This document shows positions 25,632-34,833 of a stretch of DNA of 64,000 nucleotides, in pieces; the stretch's first letter is position 1, and every line of letters starts with the position of its first letter. The stretch lies in the NCBI RefSeq assembly GCF_003605385.1, contig NZ_QYTV02000006.1, positions 146,271-210,270 of the forward strand, written 5' to 3'. The translations under genes and the position numbers were made by a program. The notes under the pieces are model-generated. The model saw nothing but the letters and a program-made list of their open reading frames with translations, ran no database searches and had not been told where the DNA came from. This stretch comes from Siminovitchia acidinfaciens (lineage in GTDB: Bacteria > Bacillota > Bacilli > Bacillales > Bacillaceae_C).

Positions 25632-27164
25632 TTAAAGTTCAGCCCCCAATCCCGTATTAGATTTTACATCCATTTCATTGTACTTCTCTGTGTTATTTTC
25701 CGGTTTCGTGATAAGAGAAACGACAATCGAGGTGATGAAACCTAATGGAATACTGATAATCCCAGGGTTCGCGAGCGGGAAGATCGCATTCTCCCCCATG
25801 ACACTTGGCCCAATGAAGACGAGCAGTACAGCACTAAGCATTCCGGCAAGCATCCCTGCAATAGCTCCTGCCGTGTTAAAACGCTTCCAATAAAGCGCGA
25901 AGATAATAACGGGCAGGTTCGCACTGGCGCCAACGGCGAATGCCAATACCACCAAATAAGCTACATTCATTCCCTTAGCCAAAATTCCAAGAGTGATAGA
26001 CAATGCTCCGATGACTAATGCAGTATTCCTCGCGACCATGAACTGCTTCTTGCTGTCTACTTTTCCACGCTTGATGACATTTGTATAAATATCGTGCGCA
26101 AAGGCTCCTGATCCCGCGATAACTAGCCCCGCAACGACAGCAACAATGGTAGCAAAAGAGACTGCCGATATTAGCGACATAAAGATTTCACCGCCAATTG
26201 TCCCTGCGCCGCCGCCGATATACTGAGCCAGTAGTGGCGCAGCCATATTTCCTCCTTTATCAGCCGCCCGGATGGCATCGGAACCGACAAGAACAGAAGC
26301 GGCAAAACCGACTAAAGCAATCATTATATAGAATATTCCAATCAATACCATTGCCCAAATGACTGATTTGCGGGCTTCCTGGGCTGACGGCACTGTATAG
26401 AAGCGAATCAATATATGCGGCAGGCCCGCAGTACCCAGAATCAACGCCATCCCCAGTGATAAGAGATCAACCGGATTTTTATAAAGTACTCCCGGTGATA
26501 AGAATTCCCTGCCATTTTTGTCAACTACTTCTCCAAACAATCCAGAAATACTGAACTTAAATATTAATGCGACTAATAGGACAAGAATAAGAGTAGCGAA
26601 CATTAAAAGAACTGCCTTAATGATCTGGACCCAGCTTGTTGCCAGCATCCCACCGAGCATCACGTAAATAATCATCAATGCACCGATAATAATAACTGCC
26701 AGCTCATACGGGATGCCGACTAGCAGGTTGATGATTGCCCCTGCACCCACCATCTGTGCAACCATGTAAAACGTCGTAACAACCAAGGTGACGATGGCAG
26801 TCATCATCCGGATCGGCCTTTCTTTCAACCGTGAAGCCAAAACATCCGCCACCGTAAATTTTCCGGAATTTCTAAGAGGTTCGGCAACGACATAGAGTAC
26901 AATTACATATCCAACCATCCAGCCGACGGCATACATAAAGCCGTCATAACCGTTTAAAGCCACCAGCCCGGCAATTCCAAGAAAAGAAGCAGCACTTAAA
27001 TAGTCGCCTGAGATTGCCAACCCGTTTTGCCAACCAGTTAAAGAACGTCCTGCTGTATAAAAATCGGCTGTACTTTTATTTCTTTTTGCAGCCCAAAGTG
27101 TGATATAAATTGTCGCTCCTACAATGGCCACGAATAAAAATATTCCAAATGCATGTGCGCCCAT
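25632..27164 (-). CDS. Solute:sodium symporter (acetate/ActP-like)
   Basis: A 510-residue symporter with 13 or so membrane helices. The GDYLSAASFLGI motif near residue 54 and GLPHILIRFYTV near 245 are typical of ActP-type monocarboxylate carriers. It would import acetate or another short carboxylate with sodium. It begins two bases after the DUF485 stop. A second cassette with a homologous carrier lies at 30134-31971, the regulators lie in between, and direct repeats precede this cassette, so it is the likely main target of the two-component system. Confidence 0.88.
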   Translation of the reverse strand: MGAHAFGIFLFVAIVGATIYITLWAAKRNKSTADFYTAGRSLTGWQNGLAISGDYLSAASFLGIAGLVALNGYDGFMYAVGWMVGYVIVLYVVAEPLRNSGKFTVADVLASRLKERPIRMMTAIVTLVVTTFYMVAQMVGAGAIINLLVGIPYELAVIIIGALMIIYVMLGGMLATSWVQIIKAVLLMFATLILVLLVALIFKFSISGLFGEVVDKNGREFLSPGVLYKNPVDLLSLGMALILGTAGLPHILIRFYTVPSAQEARKSVIWAMVLIGIFYIMIALVGFAASVLVGSDAIRAADKGGNMAAPLLAQYIGGGAGTIGGEIFMSLISAVSFATIVAVVAGLVIAGSGAFAHDIYTNVIKRGKVDSKKQFMVARNTALVIGALSITLGILAKGMNVAYLVVLAFAVGASANLPVIIFALYWKRFNTAGAIAGMLAGMLSAVLLVFIGPSVMGENAIFPLANPGIISIPLGFITSIVVSLITKPENNTEKYNEMDVKSNTGLGAEL

Positions 27165-27166
27165 AC

Positions 27167-27475
27167 CTATGCCCCCTTCCTCTGCCTATATTTCTCTACG
27201 GTTTCTTTCGCTTTTTCATCAAAGCCTTTGGCTTTAACAAAATATACAAATGCCAGAGCCCAGGCGACGAAATAGAGAGATACACCGTAAAGGTAACCAA
27301 AGGTTAGATTTCCGAAAACAAATTTTCCCATTAGGGGCTTTGCATAGGCTGCCATCAATGGAAAAGACAAATACAGGCAGAAAAATAAAATGACAACAGG
27401 CCAAATAAAGCGTAATTTGGACCTTTTTAGTTCACCAAACTCCTTTGAATTCGCAATTTGATCAAAGTTTTCCAC
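27167..27475 (-). CDS. DUF485 membrane protein
   Basis: A 102-residue protein with two hydrophobic helices (about residues 23-45 and 58-80), of the DUF485 type that nearly always accompanies ActP-like symporters. GTG 27475 lies 9 bases after GGGAGG. It may stabilise or regulate the carrier. First gene of this cassette; the 149-base gap before it holds a possible response-regulator site. Confidence 0.85.
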   Translation of the reverse strand: MENFDQIANSKEFGELKRSKLRFIWPVVILFFCLYLSFPLMAAYAKPLMGKFVFGNLTFGYLYGVSLYFVAWALAFVYFVKAKGFDEKAKETVEKYRQRKGA

Positions 27476-27575
27476 TTCATTGCACCTCCCGGTTTGGAAT
27501 CAAATCAGTTCGAAAAACCTGATTTAAATAAATATAAACCAGAGGTGCAACAAAAACTGGAAAAAGTCGTGAATT

Positions 27576-27594
27576 GTCTGAAACTTCGTCTGAA
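27576..27594. promoter_or_regulatory. Paired direct repeats, candidate LytTR site
   Basis: GTCTGAA occurs at 27576-27582 and again at 27588-27594, twelve bases apart, with a weaker third copy beside them. LytTR regulators bind direct repeats at about one helical turn. The site lies just upstream of the DUF485/symporter cassette and downstream of the regulator gene. Confidence 0.45.
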
Positions 27595-27624
27595 TTGCAC
27601 GAAACCATATGTAAGCGGTATCAT

Positions 27625-28392
27625 TCATTGTCCCAACAGCTGAAACAGCTTTTTCTGTGCATTGCGGCTGACCGGGATTCGTGTTTTCTTTCCGCCCTTT
27701 AAAATCAAGTTGTATGCTCCATTGAACCATGGTGTGATTTCTTGGATGAAATCCAAATTCACCAAATAACTTCGATGGGTACGAAAAAATGGAAAACCTT
27801 TCAGTTTTTCCTCAAGCTCCTGTAATGTCATTTTTCCTAGGATATATTCATTAGCAGTATGTATCTCTACAAATCTATCAACTCGTGTTGCATAATAAAT
27901 AGATTCAGGTGATAATACAACCACTTTCTCTCCATCATCTACTAACAGTTTAGATGATGAGGGGGTTGGAACCACAGCCGCTTTTTCAGGTTCTTCATTC
28001 GATGAAGCAAATGGAGAAAAGTTGGATAGCCGCCGCCTGACCCTGTCCAAAGCCTCCTTCAAGCGTAATTCGTCATATGGTTTTAATAGATAGTCGACCG
28101 CTTCGACTTCAAATGCTTCTAAAGCATAATTATCATAAGCTGTCGTAAATACAAAAAGTGGAGGATTATCTTTCTCCTTGATCAATATTTTAGCAACATC
28201 CACACCTGAGAGCCTGGGCATGTGAATGTCCAAAAAGATGACATCAGGAATATATTTTTCATAAAGCTCAAGCAATTGTTCCCCTGATTCCGCACTCGGA
28301 CAGAGCAGAAAGCCTTTTTCCTGCTGAAGCATATATATAAGCTCTTCTCTGACGAGACGCTCATCTTCGGCAACCATTACTCGTATCGTCAT
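27625..28392 (-). CDS. LytTR-family response regulator
   Basis: A 255-residue regulator with an N-terminal receiver domain (phospho-acceptor aspartate in IFLDIHMPRLSG near residue 55; TTAYDNY and YLLKPY follow) and a C-terminal LytTR DNA-binding domain (FFRTHRSYLVNL near 213). It overlaps the kinase gene by ATGA, so they form a pair. Proteins of this type in Bacilli control pyruvate, acetate or lactate uptake genes; the two flanking symporter cassettes are the obvious targets. Confidence 0.9.
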   Translation of the reverse strand: MTIRVMVAEDERLVREELIYMLQQEKGFLLCPSAESGEQLLELYEKYIPDVIFLDIHMPRLSGVDVAKILIKEKDNPPLFVFTTAYDNYALEAFEVEAVDYLLKPYDELRLKEALDRVRRRLSNFSPFASSNEEPEKAAVVPTPSSSKLLVDDGEKVVVLSPESIYYATRVDRFVEIHTANEYILGKMTLQELEEKLKGFPFFRTHRSYLVNLDFIQEITPWFNGAYNLILKGGKKTRIPVSRNAQKKLFQLLGQ

Positions 28393-30137
28393 GTCGCTTT
28401 CCTCCCTTTTTTATTATCTGGAATTTCAAAGTATACTTCACTGCCTCCCGACGGCAAGTTTCGAATGTGCAGACGGGACTGGTCGCCAAGCATTCCTATC
28501 AAACGCTGATTAACATTGTAGAGTCCTGTGCCTCCACCACGCTCGCTTTCTATCGGAGAGTTGCCCGCAAGAGATAGATCAATGTCTGAGAAACCGCTTC
28601 CGTTATCCCGGACAGCAATATGCACCTTACCATTCACTTGCCGTATTTCCACGTCAATCCTCCCGCCTTGCATCACATTTTCCAATCCATGTTGAACACT
28701 GTTTTCGACAAGCGGCTGAATAGTCGAAGGCGGGATCATTGCTCCCTTGCAATCATTATTCGGAGAAAAACAGATGGTAAGCCTGCCATAAAATCGGGCT
28801 TGAATGATTTCGATATATGACTGCAAATGCTCGCATTCTTTTTCTAGTTCCACCAGGGAAGTGGAAGCCAATCGCAGATTGAATCTCATAAAGCTGCCCA
28901 GCTGTACTGTGATATGCCTGGCTTTTTCAGGGTCCGTCCGAAATAAAGTGGCTATGAGATGAAGTGTGTTGAACAAGAAATGCGGATTGATCTGCGCTTC
29001 CAGATTCCGAAGCTCTGCATCACGGATAAGTGCTTGCAGTTTTTCGGATTGTACGACTGCAAGCTGATTAGTCAGCAGCTTTCCCAGTCCTTGCGCCAGG
29101 ACAATTTCAACTGACCGTATATGCTGTGACTTTCGAAAGTATAGCTTTATTAATTTGCTGGTTTTGTTTGATTCCATTATTGGAACAATAATCGCCGCCT
29201 GTAATGGACATTTGTCATGCGTACAATATATGTGATCCTGGGAATAAGCCACCTTCAATTTTCCTGTTTGAATCACTTCATGAGATAGTCTTGTCTGCAA
29301 GGGATCACCCTGTTTATGATGATCTGAGCCAAGCCCTACATATGCCAACACCTGTTCCCTGTTTGACACCGAAACAGCCGCAACCTTCAACCGTTTAAAT
29401 AGAAGTTCTGCAATTCCCTGCGCCATATCAAATTGAGACTCTTTTTTTAAATGTGGCAAGGCATCCTCGGCGATCAGCAGCGCCCTTCTTGTCTCTAATG
29501 CCGCTTCCCGTTCCTGTTCGTTAATGGCCGCAGCAATCATCGCTGTAAAGATGGCAATTGCTACACTATTAGAAAAAACAAGAGGCAAGCTGATTTGATC
29601 GACGGCAGTTTTTATAAAATCATCATGCGGATTAAATATGAGCAGCAGACCCATTTGTAAAATAGGCGGAAATATACCGATAAACAACGCCTTTAATGGG
29701 GAGATTACTCTTTCATGGGAAAAAAAGCGTGCTGTCATTCCTACAAGTAAACCGGTCAATATATTGACAATCCACCCTGCGATGTTTCCCATGCCACTTA
29801 GATAATACAGGTGAATGCCGGAAATAAGGCCTGCCCCCATTCCAACAACAGGCCCTCCCAATAAGCCGGCGATGACTGTGGCTACGAGACTGGAGCTGAC
29901 AATCAACTGATTATCCTGAACCGGGGAAAGAATATACTGCGATACAATTTGACCATTCTCAATTACAATACCTGAAATTGTGCCAGCTATCCCAAATAGG
30001 CCATATATCATGGCATGCAATATAACCGTCTTTGCATCTATTTCACGATCAAGCAGGCTGCGGAAGCTTGGGATCCTTGTCATTAAAAATGCCAAAATCA
30101 ATAACAGTCCCAGTCGCTGGACCAGAATATATGTCAT
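28389..30137 (-). CDS. LytS-family sensor histidine kinase
   Basis: A 582-residue kinase: five or six N-terminal membrane helices of the 5TM-LYT type, a GAF-like domain (about 220-350), the histidine in QINPHFLFNTLH near 390, and an ATPase domain with DNGSG. ATG 30137 overlaps the symporter stop as ATGA; an upstream GTG is less likely. The fused membrane domain suggests sensing of an external small molecule or of flux through the neighbouring carrier. Translationally coupled to both neighbours. Confidence 0.9.
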   Translation of the reverse strand: MTYILVQRLGLLLILAFLMTRIPSFRSLLDREIDAKTVILHAMIYGLFGIAGTISGIVIENGQIVSQYILSPVQDNQLIVSSSLVATVIAGLLGGPVVGMGAGLISGIHLYYLSGMGNIAGWIVNILTGLLVGMTARFFSHERVISPLKALFIGIFPPILQMGLLLIFNPHDDFIKTAVDQISLPLVFSNSVAIAIFTAMIAAAINEQEREAALETRRALLIAEDALPHLKKESQFDMAQGIAELLFKRLKVAAVSVSNREQVLAYVGLGSDHHKQGDPLQTRLSHEVIQTGKLKVAYSQDHIYCTHDKCPLQAAIIVPIMESNKTSKLIKLYFRKSQHIRSVEIVLAQGLGKLLTNQLAVVQSEKLQALIRDAELRNLEAQINPHFLFNTLHLIATLFRTDPEKARHITVQLGSFMRFNLRLASTSLVELEKECEHLQSYIEIIQARFYGRLTICFSPNNDCKGAMIPPSTIQPLVENSVQHGLENVMQGGRIDVEIRQVNGKVHIAVRDNGSGFSDIDLSLAGNSPIESERGGGTGLYNVNQRLIGMLGDQSRLHIRNLPSGGSEVYFEIPDNKKGRKAT

Positions 30138-31684
30138 AAATTCCACCAGCCGTTCCTCCTTGTATCAATTCCTGTGTGGGCTTTGACAAGCAACCGAAAA
30201 TACTTTTGATCATCAGGCGCCTCTTTGGAAAAGATTGTGCCAAGAATTGCGCCCAAAAACCCGATTGGTATAGCGATAATTCCTGGATTATAAATTGGCA
30301 ATAAGGCCTCCCGGGCAATCCAACCATTATCAATATTCATAATATGCGGTCCTAAAAGCACAAGTAGAACTGATGATAAAAACCCGCTTAGCATTCCCAC
30401 CAAAACCCCATGCTGATTAAAGCGCTTCCAATATATAGTCAATAAAATTACGGGCAAATTCGTAGATGCAGCAATAACAAAGGTCAATGAAACTAGGAAA
30501 GTGACATTTATATTTTCCAACCCCAACGAGAATAAAGTAGCTATCATTCCTATTCCAACAGCCGTCCACTTTGCAACTCGAAGCTGTTCCTTGTCTGTCG
30601 CTTTCCCTTTTTTATAAATATGATGATAGACATCATGAGAAAGGGAAATGGTGGCCGATATGACCAAACCTGTCACGACAGCGACAATCGTAGTAAAAGC
30701 GAGTGCAGAAATGAAAGCCAATAGGAAATCTCCCCCCAACTCTTTTGCTAAAAGGGGAGCAGCCAAATTGCCGGTAGGATCCGCAAGTGTCAACTTCTCC
30801 ATTCCTACCAAAGCGATCGTTCCTAATCCGAGTACAAGAGTCATAATGTAAAAGATGCCAATGATCCAAGTCGCAGTTATTACTGAACGGCGAACTTCCA
30901 ACGTATTTTTCACTGTATAAAAACGAATTAATATATGAGGCAGGCCAGCTGTACCCAAAAGTAATGCAAGCTTCAATGAGAACATTTCCAGAAAGTCATC
31001 AAATAGGTTTCCAGGATAAAAAAAGCTTGTCCCCAATGGAGTTCCTTGCTTTACATATTCAATCAATTGTAGGACTTGCCAATCGAATCGAGCAAGGACC
31101 ATAAGTGACACAAGGAAAGTACCGGACATAAGAAGCACCGTCTTCACAATTTGCACCCAGCTTGTGGCAACCATTCCCCCAAGAACCACATACACGGTCA
31201 TCAAACTTCCGATTACCAAGACCGAAATGGAATAGTCGATACCTAAAAGCAGGCGGATTAAAAGGCCCGATGCAACCAATTGGGGTATCATATAAAAAAT
31301 GGATATAAAAAAAGTGCCTCCCGCCATCAGCAACCGAATCTGATGACTCGGAAACCGCGCACAAATAACATCTCCCAGCGAATATTTCCCTAAATTTTTA
31401 ACCGGTTCAGCAATCAAAAACAGAACAATCAGGTAGGAAACCAAGAAGCCGATTGAATATAAAAAGCCATCATATCCATGGAGGGAGATTGCTCCGGTAA
31501 TCCCCAGGAATGAGGCGGCGCTGATATAATCACCCGCTATTGCCAAACCATTTTGAAATCCAGTCAAATGACCCGATGCAGCATAAAATTGCGAAGTGGT
31601 TCGATCCCGCTTTGCAGCCCAGTGGGTAATGATCAGAGTACAAATAATAATGCATAGAAAAAAGAAAAAATATGTATAATTCAT
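30134..31684 (-). CDS. Solute:sodium symporter, second copy
   Basis: A 516-residue homologue of the carrier at 25632-27164, with the same GDYISAASFLGI and GLPHILIRFYTV motifs. It is clearly paralogous yet well diverged across its length. It overlaps both DUF485 (upstream) and the kinase gene (downstream) by four bases, so carrier and sensor are made together. It may act as a carrier, a co-sensor for the kinase, or both; that is inference. Confidence 0.87.
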   Translation of the reverse strand: MNYTYFFFFLCIIICTLIITHWAAKRDRTTSQFYAASGHLTGFQNGLAIAGDYISAASFLGITGAISLHGYDGFLYSIGFLVSYLIVLFLIAEPVKNLGKYSLGDVICARFPSHQIRLLMAGGTFFISIFYMIPQLVASGLLIRLLLGIDYSISVLVIGSLMTVYVVLGGMVATSWVQIVKTVLLMSGTFLVSLMVLARFDWQVLQLIEYVKQGTPLGTSFFYPGNLFDDFLEMFSLKLALLLGTAGLPHILIRFYTVKNTLEVRRSVITATWIIGIFYIMTLVLGLGTIALVGMEKLTLADPTGNLAAPLLAKELGGDFLLAFISALAFTTIVAVVTGLVISATISLSHDVYHHIYKKGKATDKEQLRVAKWTAVGIGMIATLFSLGLENINVTFLVSLTFVIAASTNLPVILLTIYWKRFNQHGVLVGMLSGFLSSVLLVLLGPHIMNIDNGWIAREALLPIYNPGIIAIPIGFLGAILGTIFSKEAPDDQKYFRLLVKAHTGIDTRRNGWWNL

Positions 31685-31971
31685 TTGACAGTCCTCTGTT
31701 TTAGATAATCAACCAATTCATCATGACGCTTCGCCTTACACCAATAAACCCAACCCAAAATCCATGTCACCGCAAGCTGAAAAAAGGCAAAGAGCCACCA
31801 CCAAGGAATGAACAAAGATTTTCCTTCAATATTTATCCACCGCGGAAGATACCATATTAAAAAGGGAAGAGCAAAATAAAAAAAAATAAAGAGTATCGTC
31901 ATAGGAATAATGAGACGTTTCTTGCTTGTAATTAACTGTTGGAAAAGTATGGTTTCTTTCATGATATACAA
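31681..31971 (-). CDS. DUF485-like membrane protein, second copy
   Basis: A protein of 96 residues with two hydrophobic helices and a basic C terminus, parallel to the DUF485 gene at 27167-27475 in size and place. Start is uncertain: TTG 31971 lies 9 bases after AGGAAGG, while ATG 31962 is too far and an ATG at 31995 would include the ribosome site. Stop overlaps the symporter ATG. First gene of a four-gene coupled operon. Confidence 0.72.
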   Translation of the reverse strand: MYIMKETILFQQLITSKKRLIIPMTILFIFFYFALPFLIWYLPRWINIEGKSLFIPWWWLFAFFQLAVTWILGWVYWCKAKRHDELVDYLKQRTVK

Positions 31972-32066
31972 GTGCACCAACCTTCCTAAGGGCATTCTTT
32001 CATTATCTCATTCTACCAAAGTTTCATATAATATTGAAATTCTGAATATTATTATTGAAAAATGAG

Positions 32067-32092
32067 GCCCCCTGAATTACTTTTCAGGGGGC
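32067..32092 (-). terminator. Terminator after the DUF3918-like gene
   Basis: GCCCCCTGAA pairs perfectly with TTCAGGGGGC, with a T5 tract on the minus strand. It could also weakly stop plus-strand transcripts. Confidence 0.8.
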
Positions 32093-32169
32093 TTTCAGTA
32101 AGGCAAGGCTCCATTGATGGCTGGGACTATTCGTCTCTCACCGAGCTGTTTGTGAGGTTTTTTCGACGG

Positions 32170-32424
32170 TTAGCTTGGATTAATGGGGTGTCTGTTTCGA
32201 TTTTTTTTGCCTTTATTAATCAAATTATTTGGCGCCAGTTCCTTAGATATTTCCATCAATGGATTGTTGTTGGCCGAACTACCGGCGTTCTGAAACATAT
32301 CCTTTGCATTATTCAGCATGGATTGCACAGGCTGCATATATTTTCCATTCCTATATCTGCTTAGACCGTAAGCTGCAGCTCCAATGCCAGCAGCAGCCAT
32401 CATTGTAGACCAGAATTTTCTCAT
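32170..32424 (-). CDS. Small membrane-associated protein (YrzQ/DUF3918-like)
   Basis: An 84-residue protein with one short alanine- and glycine-rich hydrophobic segment (about residues 4-20) and a basic, asparagine-rich tail. ATG 32424 lies 8 bases after AGGAGG. Similar short proteins, often labelled DUF3918 or YrzQ-like, occur across Bacillus; no function is known. Confidence 0.65.
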   Translation of the reverse strand: MRKFWSTMMAAAGIGAAAYGLSRYRNGKYMQPVQSMLNNAKDMFQNAGSSANNNPLMEISKELAPNNLINKGKKNRNRHPINPS

Positions 32425-32539
32425 TTCCAAGCCTCCTGTTTTATCCCATAATGTTTTCATCCAAAACCTGATTTTGGACTGTTCTTATTTTAAACTCCCT
32501 TTGATTTCTTATTCATGGATAAAAACGGCCTGCTTTCTT

Positions 32540-34102
32540 TCATGTTGATGTTGAATAGTCAATTTTATCCGGGTCAATCCTTTTTAATGGTTGATCTGCC
32601 GGCCCCTCAATCACTTCTCCATCATATGAAAACCTGGAGCCATGGCATGGACAATCCCATGTTTTATCCCCGCTGTTCCAGTTCACTTCACAACCCATGT
32701 GAGTACATGTTGTGTCCACGACAAACAGCTGCCCTTTGTTATCTTTATAAGCACCTGCCCTTTTTCCTTTAATTGTAATGACTGCTCCTTCATCGTCCTT
32801 AATATTCATCATTTCTTTATCTGGCCTATCGAACTTTCCGCCGATTAAATGGGCAGCTACATTCATGTTTTCCTTTACAAATGATTTGAGGCTTGGATCC
32901 AATGGGAATCTTGATGGCGAATAAAACCTTTCATATGGGTTTTCCTTTCCCGTAATCAAATCCTTGATTAACATTCCTGAAAAGGTTCCGTGAGCCATTC
33001 CCCATTTCCTGAATCCTGTTGCTATAAAAACATTTCTATAACTTTCAGATATCCTTCCGATGTATGGTACTTTGTCGGGGGTAACGAAATCCTGCGCCGA
33101 CCATCTGTATAAAATTTCTTTTGCGCCGAACAATTTGACAGCATCTTTTTCCAACGCTTCATAATGCTCTATTTCAGGTACTCCTTGCCCAGTTTTATGA
33201 CTATCTCCAATAACTAGTACCATCTCTTCCCCGTCGATCTTGACACTTCTGAAGGAACGTGTCGGTTTATCGGCCGAAAGATACATTCCTCCCGGAAATT
33301 TTTGGGCAGGCTTAACAGCAATCACGTAGGATCGTTTTGGATATAGCCGTGCAAAATATCCCTTCCCATCGTGAAACGGGAAATGAGAAGCTGAAATAAC
33401 ATATTTCGCCTTGACCCTTATGTCATTTCTTAAATGAATGACCGCAGGGTCGCCGTGCTCCATATTGATTGCCGTTGTCTCTTCAAAAATTTGAACACCC
33501 ATTTCGGTCAGATCCTTAATCATGTGAGCCAAATATTTTAATGGATGGAACTGAGACTGATTTTTCATTTCTACTGCACCGATAGACGGAATTTTTAATG
33601 GCATGTTATCAATGAACCCGCCTTCTATCCCCAACTTCTCATAGGCTTTTGCTTCCTTCTCAAGCGTTTGTCTGTCATTTTCTGCGGAAGAGTAAATATA
33701 TGCACTCTCTTTTTGAAAGTCGCAGTCAATCGTATTGCTTTGAATATAATTTTCAATAAATTCAGCTGCATCTTTGTTTGCTGAATAATAAAGCTTAGTA
33801 TCTTTGCTCCCAAAATGATTGATCAACTCATCATATATGAGACCATGCTGAGCTGTAACTTTTGCTGTTGTATGTCCCGTGGTTCCGTTCAATAGACGTG
33901 TCGATTCGAGAAGCGTAACTTTTAATCCTTCTTTTGCAAGTAAATAGGCGGCTGTAATTCCGGAGATTCCCCCGCCAACGACAGCCACTTCTGTTTCGAT
34001 ATCGTTTTCTAGAGGCGGAAAGGCAGATACTTCTGTAGATTCGATCCAATATGATTTAGGGTTATTTGGCAAAGAAACATTGTTTGAGTGCTCGTTATTC
34101 AT
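32540..34102 (-). CDS. FAD-dependent oxidoreductase with C-terminal Rieske domain (YhfW-like)
   Basis: A 520-residue fusion: an FAD-binding amine-oxidase/DAO-type domain (VVGGGISG near residue 37) and a Rieske [2Fe-2S] domain at the end with CTHMGC and CPCHGSRF providing two cysteines and two histidines. This is the YhfW layout of Bacillus. It should be a cytoplasmic redox enzyme; substrate unknown. Single gene; a run of T follows outside it without a clear hairpin. Confidence 0.87.
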   Translation of the reverse strand: MNNEHSNNVSLPNNPKSYWIESTEVSAFPPLENDIETEVAVVGGGISGITAAYLLAKEGLKVTLLESTRLLNGTTGHTTAKVTAQHGLIYDELINHFGSKDTKLYYSANKDAAEFIENYIQSNTIDCDFQKESAYIYSSAENDRQTLEKEAKAYEKLGIEGGFIDNMPLKIPSIGAVEMKNQSQFHPLKYLAHMIKDLTEMGVQIFEETTAINMEHGDPAVIHLRNDIRVKAKYVISASHFPFHDGKGYFARLYPKRSYVIAVKPAQKFPGGMYLSADKPTRSFRSVKIDGEEMVLVIGDSHKTGQGVPEIEHYEALEKDAVKLFGAKEILYRWSAQDFVTPDKVPYIGRISESYRNVFIATGFRKWGMAHGTFSGMLIKDLITGKENPYERFYSPSRFPLDPSLKSFVKENMNVAAHLIGGKFDRPDKEMMNIKDDEGAVITIKGKRAGAYKDNKGQLFVVDTTCTHMGCEVNWNSGDKTWDCPCHGSRFSYDGEVIEGPADQPLKRIDPDKIDYSTST

Positions 34103-34219
34103 AACTTGTCCTCCTTATCTCTATCCATATTTCAGTTTCCCCATTTTCCAGGAAAAATGTACGTGTAAAATGTAATATCAGATAAGAAGGATTGGGTTGA
34201 ATTGGAGTAATGAAAAAGC

Positions 34220-34475
34220 TCGCTGTTAGTGTAAATTTTCCTTTGTTTAACGGCACAGGTTATTTCAGCTTCAGGCGGACGGTAATCTTCCTCCCGCTCC
34301 TCCTGCTAGGGTCTCACTTAATACGCTTTTCCCATGTCTGCCTGCGGCTCCTGCCTCTCAGAACGCTTCAATCTTGTATTAAAGACAAGATGCTCCGCTA
34401 TTATCAAACCCTCCAGCGTCTTTCCTGTCTTGCAGGAATAGCCCCCGCTGCTAGAGTCAATAGGTTTTTAAAGCA
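34220..34475 (-). other. Unexplained stretch with many stems, possible structured RNA
   Basis: Between yhfW and ydjO there are 424 bases without a convincing gene. On the minus strand this part is purine-rich and shows TTCCTG/CAGGAA (loop 5), GCTAT/ATAGC enclosing it, and ATCTTGT/ACAAGAT (loop about 7). A plus-strand frame of 90 codons at 34210-34482 has poor composition and no ribosome site at a good distance. It matches no riboswitch or RNA family I could recall. A decayed gene is the alternative. Confidence 0.35.
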
Positions 34476-34486
34476 AAAATGAAAAG

Positions 34487-34514
34487 GCCGCTCCGGCGGA
34501 ATCCGCGGAACGGC
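34487..34514 (-). terminator. Terminator of ydjO
   Basis: On the minus strand GCCGTTCC pairs with GGAGCGGC (one G-T), extended by an inner GCGG/CCGC, with CCTTTTCATTTTT after it. Confidence 0.8.
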
Positions 34515-34526
34515 AGCATTGTTAAA

Positions 34527-34709
34527 TCATGATATGACTGGCAAAACTCTGGTTTCCTGTGTCATTTCTGATTTACAAATCGGACAAGTAGTTTTATTTT
34601 CTGTAGAAAAGGCATCCCTCATCCAACAAGAACATTGCTCATTCGTACATGACCAAACAATCGTTTCCTCTTCAGGAACAGGCTCCTGAGGCCCTCTTCT
34701 ATAAGCCAT
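34527..34709 (-). CDS. ydjO: Cold-inducible YdjO-like zinc-ribbon protein
   Basis: A 60-residue protein with CTNEQC and CPIC pairs spaced as a zinc ribbon, and a conserved tryptophan before the first pair. Layout matches YdjO of Bacillus, described as cold-inducible. ATG 34709 lies 6 bases after AAGGGGATC; longer in-frame starts run into the sigma-factor operon. Function unknown. Confidence 0.8.
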   Translation of the reverse strand: MAYRRGPQEPVPEEETIVWSCTNEQCSCWMRDAFSTENKTTCPICKSEMTQETRVLPVIS

Positions 34710-34833
34710 GAATAAGATCCCCTTTCTTGTTATCCTTTCTATTATACCCCATTTTTGGAATAAAAAAAATGAACGGGTCAAAAGAGTGTTCGGGATGCAT
34801 CGACAAGATCCTTTAGGCTTGAAGTGGTAATGC

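Noticed and set aside
34210-34482. 90-codon plus-strand frame between yhfW and ydjO
   Set aside because: No matching family, leucine/cysteine/arginine-heavy composition and a weak ribosome site; likely chance in a structured or decayed region.
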